A stretch of 5,716 nucleotides of DNA from contig QNAF01000179.1 in assembly GCA_003641405.1 (NCBI GenBank), positions 1 through 5,716 of the forward strand, read 5' to 3'. Below the pieces are notes generated by a model. The model was not told the DNA's origin and did not search any database. It saw nothing but the letters and a program-made list of their open reading frames with translations. Source of the DNA: Candidatus Zixiibacteriota bacterium (lineage in GTDB: Bacteria > Zixibacteria > MSB-5A5 > GN15 > FEB-12). The stretch's first letter is position 1, and every line of letters starts with the position of its first letter. Made by a program: the position numbers and the translations under genes. Below, one piece after another: positions 1-3,811 of this stretch.

Positions 1-57
1 CATGCTCAATACATGAAGCCAGTCATCATCATTCGTGAAACAGGTAATTGTATCCAT
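1..57 (-). CDS. Possible start of an unidentified gene, cut by the left edge
   Basis: Reading leftward from an ATG at 57-55, 19 codons are open to the window edge (MDTITCFTNDDDWLHVLSM). The frame stays open upstream to a TAA overlapping the end of the glycosyltransferase gene, so a GTG further up (about position 78) could also serve as start. No Shine-Dalgarno precedes the ATG. The stretch just upstream (65-100) is distinctly AT-rich, as promoters and gene ends often are. The peptide is too short to assign to a family. It may be the beginning of a further minus-strand gene or simply a chance open frame. Confidence 0.2.
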   Translation of the reverse strand, partial: MDTITCFTNDDDWLHVLSM

Positions 58-106
58 GCCCAAACATAGAATAAACACAATATAAATACAAGTCTTAAGT
101 TAGCGC

Positions 107-1621
107 CTATGGGCGGAAAACCTCCGTCAGGACATATTTGTCGAAACGAGGATCGTTCGCTGGTGACATCGCTGACCGGGGATAGACAAGGCTGTCCGCG
201 CTCCGGCTTGTAATCGTCCATGCACCAGGTCTATGGCCAAATACGTAGTCAAGAGCTTCTTCGTCTGTCAGTTGGCCGCGTGCCAGAGTCGGGTCGTTAA
301 GATTTCCCATGTCGATAGTTTTCAGTTGCGAGTAATATGGAATTGCTCCGGCATCAATGCAGACCGCAAGCCATTCCGTTCCTGGAAGTGTTTCTTTTAG
401 ATATTGCCCTGCTGCAGCAAGTTCCTTCTCAATTAGTTGCTGGCCGGACCTTGCGCTCCCAAACTCGCCCGGTAGATGTTCCATATGGCGATAGCACTGG
501 ATAGAGATAATCAATACGGCCAGCCCAACCACTAGCTTGTCGTACCAGCGGGTTCCTATTCCAGGGATCAGAGTGCGATCGAAGCCGCGGTCTGCGAGAA
601 GGCCCAGCACGGCCAGATACATTGGGTAGAACGGTACGAAGAATCTGAACGAGTAGTTCATGTACAAGTAGGATCGTGCATACTGACAGCCGGAAGCCAC
701 CATAACGGCCAGGATTACGCCTATCCAGAGGAGATTATTGAATGTCAACCCCAGTTTCTTGATACGGTCTTGTTGCTTCAATACACGTGCCATCGGCCAG
801 AACCAGAGTATGCCGCATCCCACCGTGACGAAAGACATGTACCGATGCCAGAAATCCTCCATCCAGCCAACACTCACCGGATTGATCCCGTCGAACAACT
901 TAGCGTAGTATGAATTCGGAAGTAGGCTGCCATAGTAAGACCACTTCCAGAAGAAGTACGCAGAGAGTGGCAACACAAGAAAGAGCATCAATCGCAACAA
1001 GTACGGCAGGACTCTGCTCCGGTCAGTGATCAGTGTGTGGACAAGCAGGGAAGCAACCGCAAGCCCTGCAAGAGCCAAACCCTCTGGGCGGACTAAACAG
1101 GTCACCAAGAGAGCAACTAGCAGGGTGATTTCGCTACGGGACCCTCCGAGATCAGGGTCAAAGCATCTCAGCAAGGCAAGCACTGCGCCGGTGGCTCCAC
1201 ACGCGAACAACATGGTCTCCAAGCCCGCCAGGGCATGTGTGAATTGAAGTGGCATTGTCAGGTACAGAGCGACAGTGATAGCGGCTATCAGTCTCCGCAC
1301 GCGCATGTAGCGCACGAGCAGATACAGAAACAGAGCACAAAGACCGTAGGATACTACCCCGATTGCCTTGCTTACGGGGTCTGGAGTGAGTCCAACTTTC
1401 CCCGCAGCAGCCAGCAGTACTGGTAAAGCCACGCCAGTATACCCCTCCACGGCAGGTTCTCCCACATTCCACGTAAGGGCGCCGTGCCGGGCAAGATTGT
1501 CCGCATAGCGGTACGTGATGAAGGCATCGTCAACCGTTCGGTGGGGGAACAAAAAGAGGACCACTCCCGCAAACATCACTGACAAGCAGATCAGTACGTT
1601 GGCAATTCGCTTCTCGCTCAC
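107..1621 (-). CDS. GT-C-type polytopic membrane glycosyltransferase (AftB-like superfamily)
   Basis: Predicted 504-residue integral membrane protein with about 10-11 hydrophobic segments spread over residues 8-376 and a soluble C-terminal tail from about 380. The first external loop carries the acidic pair Asp31-Asp32 in a VDDAFITYRYADN context, followed by NVGEPAVEGYT (52-62). This is the arrangement seen in GT-C polyprenyl-phosphate-sugar-dependent transferases, where an early loop Asp is catalytic. Other recognisable family motifs are GLET (133-136), RPEG (178-181), LPNSYYAKL (234-242), RFFVPFYP (326-333), and in the tail DAGAIPYYS (423-431) and NLNDP (440-444). It probably transfers a lipid-linked sugar to an envelope glycan or glycoprotein on the outer face of the inner membrane; donor and acceptor cannot be deduced. 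The start is GTG at 1621-1619. The only upstream in-frame codons before a TAG include no ATG, and a weak GAGAG lies at 1634-1630. It follows pruA by 59 bp with no clear terminator between them. Family assignment is solid, exact activity unknown. Confidence 0.85.
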   Translation of the reverse strand: MSEKRIANVLICLSVMFAGVVLFLFPHRTVDDAFITYRYADNLARHGALTWNVGEPAVEGYTGVALPVLLAAAGKVGLTPDPVSKAIGVVSYGLCALFLYLLVRYMRVRRLIAAITVALYLTMPLQFTHALAGLETMLFACGATGAVLALLRCFDPDLGGSRSEITLLVALLVTCLVRPEGLALAGLAVASLLVHTLITDRSRVLPYLLRLMLFLVLPLSAYFFWKWSYYGSLLPNSYYAKLFDGINPVSVGWMEDFWHRYMSFVTVGCGILWFWPMARVLKQQDRIKKLGLTFNNLLWIGVILAVMVASGCQYARSYLYMNYSFRFFVPFYPMYLAVLGLLADRGFDRTLIPGIGTRWYDKLVVGLAVLIISIQCYRHMEHLPGEFGSARSGQQLIEKELAAAGQYLKETLPGTEWLAVCIDAGAIPYYSQLKTIDMGNLNDPTLARGQLTDEEALDYVFGHRPGAWTITSRSADSLVYPRSAMSPANDPRFDKYVLTEVFRP

Positions 1622-1629
1622 GTCAGTGA

Positions 1630-1634
1630 CTCTC
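1630..1634 (-). promoter_or_regulatory. Weak ribosome binding site supporting the GTG start of the glycosyltransferase
   Basis: GAGAG on the minus strand, 8 nt before the GTG at 1621-1619. It is a partial match to the Shine-Dalgarno core. It matters because the frame holds no ATG between the preceding in-frame stop and this codon. Confidence 0.45.
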
Positions 1635-1680
1635 GTCCAATGCTGGTGCTAATTTCCCGGATATCATTGGTAATGTCTGC

Positions 1681-3300
1681 TCAGCCCATGAACGGATACT
1701 TGTAGTCTTTCGGTGGTACGAAGTTCTCCTTGATTGAACGTGGCGATGTCCATCGCATCATGTTCTGAATGCCGCCCGCCTTGTCATTCGTCCCGGAAGC
1801 TCGCCCGCCGCCAAACGGTTGCTGACCAACCACCGCGCCGGTCGGTTTGTCGTTGATATAGAAATTGCCTGCGGCGTTGCGAAGTGTCCTCTCGGCCAGC
1901 GCAACTGCCTTCCGGTCTCGCCCGAAAATCGCACCGGTGAGAGCGTACGGCGAGGTCTTGTCACACAGGTGCAGCGTGTTGGCAAATTCCTCATCCTCGT
2001 ATACGTAGATCGTGATGACAGGGCCGAATATCTCTTCTTCCAGCAGCTTGAAGTGCGGATTGGTCGTAACAACAACCGTCGGCTCAATGAAATAGCCTTT
2101 TGACATGTCGTAATTACCACCAATGATAATCTCGGCGTCGCTGGCGCTTTTCGCATAGTCGACGAACTCTACGATCGACTTGTAGGCAGACTCGTCAATG
2201 ATGGCATTGAAGAAATTAGTGAAATCTTCCGGGTCACCCATTTTGATGTCGCCAACCTGTTTAAGCAGGATACCTTTGATCTGTGGCCAGAGTGATTTCG
2301 GAATGTAACATCGCGATGCTGCCGAGCATTTCTGTCCCTGGTACTCGAATGCGCCGCGCGTGATCGCTGTAGCTACTTCCTCGGCGTTGGATGATTGATG
2401 CACGACAATGAAATCCTTGCCGCCTGTCTCGCCCACAATGCGAGGGTACGCCTTGTAGTTGGCGATGTTCTCGCCGACCGTCTTCCACATCGATTGAAAC
2501 ACTGCGGTCGATCCCGTGAAATGAATACCGGCCAGGTGCGGGTTGCGCAGCACCGTGTCACCGATTGCCGCGCCGCGCGCGAATATCATATTGATAACGC
2601 CAGCCGGAAGTCCGGCCTCGCGGAGTATCTTCATTAGAAAATGCGAAGTGTACGCCGCTGTCGAGGCGGGTTTCCAAACTGTGACGTTGCCAAGCATGGC
2701 TGGCGCTGTCGGAAGGTTGCCGTTGATCGACACGAAATTGAACGGTGTCACGGCGAAAACGAATCCTTCCAGCGGACGATGATCCAGACGGTTCCACGTG
2801 AGGGGCGCACTCGAGGGCTGGACTTGGTAGATTTGCTGCATATAGTAGGCGTTGTAACGCCAGAAATCCACCAGTTCGCAGACGGCGTCAATTTCCGCCT
2901 GGTAAATCGTCTTGGAATGAGCCAGCATGGTGGCCGCGTTCATGATGTGCCGGTACGGTCCCGCGAGCAAATCCGCCGCTTTCAGGAAAATCGCTGCCCG
3001 ATGTTCCCAGGGCATGTGCGCCCAGGTGAGTTGAGCTTCCAGCGCAGTGTCAACGGCCTGTTTGACTTCGGCTTCGCCTCCCTGATGGTAGTGACCCAGC
3101 ACCATCTTGAGGTTGTGCGGCGAACGAATCTCGATCTTGTTGCCGGTAGTAACGTCTTTGCCATCGATCACTATCGGAATTTCAATTGGGTTGGCCTTCA
3201 ATTCGGCCAGAGCTTTTACGAGGGCGGCTCTATCGGCCGAGCCCGGCTCATAGTCTCTTACTGGTTCATTTGTTGGGACTGGTACATTAAAAGCACTCAT
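1681..3300 (-). CDS. pruA: L-glutamate gamma-semialdehyde (delta-1-pyrroline-5-carboxylate) dehydrogenase
   Basis: Complete 539-residue aldehyde dehydrogenase. It oxidises L-glutamate-5-semialdehyde, in equilibrium with pyrroline-5-carboxylate, to L-glutamate with NAD+. This is the second step of proline catabolism and also the exit route from ornithine and arginine; it acts in the cytoplasm. Visible landmarks: TPFNF with the oxyanion Asn188, FTGS (261-264) in the nucleotide-binding region, the general base Glu291 in GETGGK, the catalytic Cys325 in EYQGQKCSAASR, EEIFGPV (422-428), and the C-terminal stretch NFYINDKPTGAVVGQQPFGG (479-498) followed by RASGTNDKAGG, typical of P5C dehydrogenases. 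Sequence and length match the single-domain ALDH4A1 type closely: from memory the human enzyme has Glu314 and Cys348, a constant offset of 23 that fits its mitochondrial presequence. No proline dehydrogenase domain is fused, unlike the bifunctional PutA of many Proteobacteria. The ATG start is fixed by an AGGAGGT motif. No proline dehydrogenase gene is seen in the window. Confidence 0.97.
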   Translation of the reverse strand: MSAFNVPVPTNEPVRDYEPGSADRAALVKALAELKANPIEIPIVIDGKDVTTGNKIEIRSPHNLKMVLGHYHQGGEAEVKQAVDTALEAQLTWAHMPWEHRAAIFLKAADLLAGPYRHIMNAATMLAHSKTIYQAEIDAVCELVDFWRYNAYYMQQIYQVQPSSAPLTWNRLDHRPLEGFVFAVTPFNFVSINGNLPTAPAMLGNVTVWKPASTAAYTSHFLMKILREAGLPAGVINMIFARGAAIGDTVLRNPHLAGIHFTGSTAVFQSMWKTVGENIANYKAYPRIVGETGGKDFIVVHQSSNAEEVATAITRGAFEYQGQKCSAASRCYIPKSLWPQIKGILLKQVGDIKMGDPEDFTNFFNAIIDESAYKSIVEFVDYAKSASDAEIIIGGNYDMSKGYFIEPTVVVTTNPHFKLLEEEIFGPVITIYVYEDEEFANTLHLCDKTSPYALTGAIFGRDRKAVALAERTLRNAAGNFYINDKPTGAVVGQQPFGGGRASGTNDKAGGIQNMMRWTSPRSIKENFVPPKDYKYPFMG

Positions 3301-3304
3301 ATTG

Positions 3305-3311
3305 ACCTCCT
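3305..3311 (-). promoter_or_regulatory. Strong Shine-Dalgarno of pruA
   Basis: AGGAGGT on the minus strand, with 4 nt (CAAT) between it and the ATG at 3300-3298. The match to the anti-Shine-Dalgarno is nearly perfect and settles the start. It suggests efficient translation. Confidence 0.9.
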
Positions 3312-3313
3312 GA

Positions 3314-3331
3314 CACCGATTATCTTCGGTG
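3314..3331 (-). promoter_or_regulatory. Hairpin in the pruA leader, abutting the Shine-Dalgarno
   Basis: On the minus strand CACCGA-AGATAA-TCGGTG forms a perfect 6-bp stem with a 6-nt loop, ending 2 nt before the AGGAGGT motif. A further 2 bp can pair beyond one mismatch. It is too short and lacks the U-tract of a terminator. It could stabilise the mRNA 5' end or modulate ribosome access, or be chance. Farther up the leader, CTCCG/CGGAG (3377-3381 and 3394-3398) offers a second weaker stem. I see no convincing consensus promoter for pruA. Confidence 0.35.
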
Positions 3332-3497
3332 ACATAAAAAAACGTTATTCTTCTTCTTTGCCGTTCCCTTCGGATACTCCGGATCCTCAGGCTCGGAGAA
3401 GGATAATAACGCGCAAAGACAATCAGGGCAAGCCCAGTAGGGCAGTCTCTCTATGATCCTGTCGATTCTCTACTTTTGTAGTGTTATAGCAGTGGGC

Positions 3498-3517
3498 GGC
3501 AGATGTCCACATCTGCC
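3498..3517. repeat. Perfect palindrome, hairpin-forming (9-bp arms)
   Basis: GGCAGATGT and ACATCTGCC lie 2 nt apart and are exact reverse complements; an RNA hairpin would keep about 7-8 of these pairs and open the rest as the loop. It is flanked by G/C runs (GTGGGC before, CCCAGGG after). No U-tract follows on either strand, so it is not a canonical terminator. It begins the hairpin-rich stretch between the divergent genes and looks like an intergenic repeat of the REP type. Confidence 0.7.
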
Positions 3518-3520
3518 CCA

Positions 3521-3557
3521 GGGACTTGTTGCACAGGCACCCACCGCCTGTAGTCCC
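3521..3557. repeat. Two-tier stem-loop (GGGAC/GTCCC around ACAGGC/GCCTGT)
   Basis: ACAGGC (3533-3538) pairs with GCCTGT (3546-3551) around a 7-nt loop ACCCACC. Outside it GGGAC (3521-3525) pairs with GTCCC (3553-3557) across a small asymmetric internal loop. The right arm overlaps the left arm of the larger inverted repeat starting at 3547, so the two folds exclude each other. Confidence 0.5.
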
Positions 3558-3568
3558 CCCAACGGGTT

Positions 3569-3673
3569 TGTTGAAAAAGTCCTTTTCTTGAGTTGAGTCA
3601 GGTCCTTTCCCGCCAGAGGCGGGATGAGACCTGACTCTGTTCTGTGACAATGCTGCCATGGGCTTTTTCAACA
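3569..3673. mobile_element. MITE-like palindromic element, 105 bp, with 14-bp terminal inverted repeats
   Basis: The left end TGTTGAAAAAGTCC (3569-3582) and right end GGGCTTTTTCAACA (3660-3673) are inverted repeats with one mismatch in 14. A long perfect hairpin occupies the centre. The element has no coding capacity, as expected for a miniature inverted-repeat element moved in trans. Flanking sequence shows an imperfect direct repeat (AGTCCC...CGGGT at 3552-3567 and 3673-3685, 12 of 13 aligned bases with a 3-nt gap), which could reflect insertion into, or duplication of, a pre-existing repeat. Mobility is inferred from shape alone. It could instead be a static REP-like repeat. Confidence 0.5.
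3595..3637. repeat. Long central hairpin of the palindromic element
   Basis: GAGTCAGGTC (3595-3604) pairs perfectly with GACCTGACTC (3628-3637). After a 3x3 internal loop, TCCCGCC (3608-3614) pairs perfectly with GGCGGGA (3618-3624) around the triloop AGA. Seventeen base pairs in 43 nt makes this the most stable fold in the window. No run of T follows closely on either strand (CTGTTCTGTG to the right, AACTCAAGAAAAGG read leftward), so it is not a clear intrinsic terminator, though it could block read-through or protect transcripts. Confidence 0.85.
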
Positions 3674-3675
3674 GT

Positions 3676-3721
3676 CCCAGCGGGTGGGGTCACAGTGAAT
3701 CACAAATCCCCACCCGTTGGG
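3676..3721. repeat. 14-bp stem competing with the outer inverted repeat
   Basis: CCCAGCGGGTGGGG (3676-3689) can pair with CCCCACCCGTTGGG (3708-3721) over 14 positions including one G-U pair, around an 18-nt loop that itself holds TCAC-AG-TGA. The right arm overlaps the right arm (3712-3732) of the outer inverted repeat, so this local hairpin and the long-range pairing are mutually exclusive. No T-tract follows. Confidence 0.65.
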
Positions 3722-3741
3722 TGGGCTACAGGACTGTATTC

Positions 3742-3770
3742 TTGCTCCATACCCCTGTGTGTTCTACATT
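3742..3770 (+). promoter_or_regulatory. Candidate sigma-70-type promoter for the MutL-family gene
   Basis: TTGCTC (3742-3747) and TACATT (3765-3770) are separated by exactly 17 nt, the ideal spacing. The -35 matches the consensus at 3 of 6 positions and the -10 at 4 of 6. Transcription would begin near 3777, giving a leader of about 35 nt before the TTG start. It lies just right of the repeat stack. The match is modest and could be chance. Confidence 0.3.
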
Positions 3771-3800
3771 AGGTTGAGACGCGACACGTACTCTGAACTC

Positions 3801-3805
3801 AGGAG
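3801..3805 (+). promoter_or_regulatory. Shine-Dalgarno that fixes a TTG start
   Basis: AGGAG lies 6 nt before the TTG at 3812-3814. It is the only Shine-Dalgarno-like motif near the beginning of the MutL-family frame, which is bounded upstream by a TGA at 3794-3796. It is the main evidence for the non-ATG start. Confidence 0.7.
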
Positions 3806-3811
3806 TTTCGA

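Larger units (their letters stand above)
3547..3732. repeat. Outer inverted repeat enclosing nested palindromes
   Basis: The 21-nt arm at 3547-3567 (starts CCTGTAG, ends AACGGGT) matches the reverse complement of 3712-3732 at 19 of 21 positions by my alignment. Everything between them is itself palindromic. The architecture is that of a composite, non-coding, MITE- or REPIN-like repeat sited in the gap between divergent genes. No transposase fragment is present. Copy number elsewhere in the genome cannot be seen from here. Confidence 0.7.

Noticed and set aside
6..221. 71-codon minus-strand frame over the end of the glycosyltransferase gene
   Set aside because: It overlaps the conserved C-terminal part of the transferase in a different frame and ends in a low-complexity tail.
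2641..3456. 271-codon plus-strand open frame antisense to pruA
   Set aside because: It lies almost wholly opposite pruA, whose identity and frame are certain. The translation has no recognisable motif and is rich in Arg and His as antisense frames often are.
3595..3637. Intrinsic terminator
   Set aside because: The stem is strong, but neither strand has a T-run directly after it. Both adjoining genes start, and do not end, at this intergenic region, so no transcript needs terminating here from them.
3423..3671. 82-codon minus-strand frame across the hairpins
   Set aside because: It is translated through inverted repeats, with Gly/Cys/Lys stretches from the repeat arms and no Shine-Dalgarno or family resemblance.
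3498..3721. CRISPR array
   Set aside because: The repeats are inverted and nested, not regularly spaced identical direct repeats with unique spacers.
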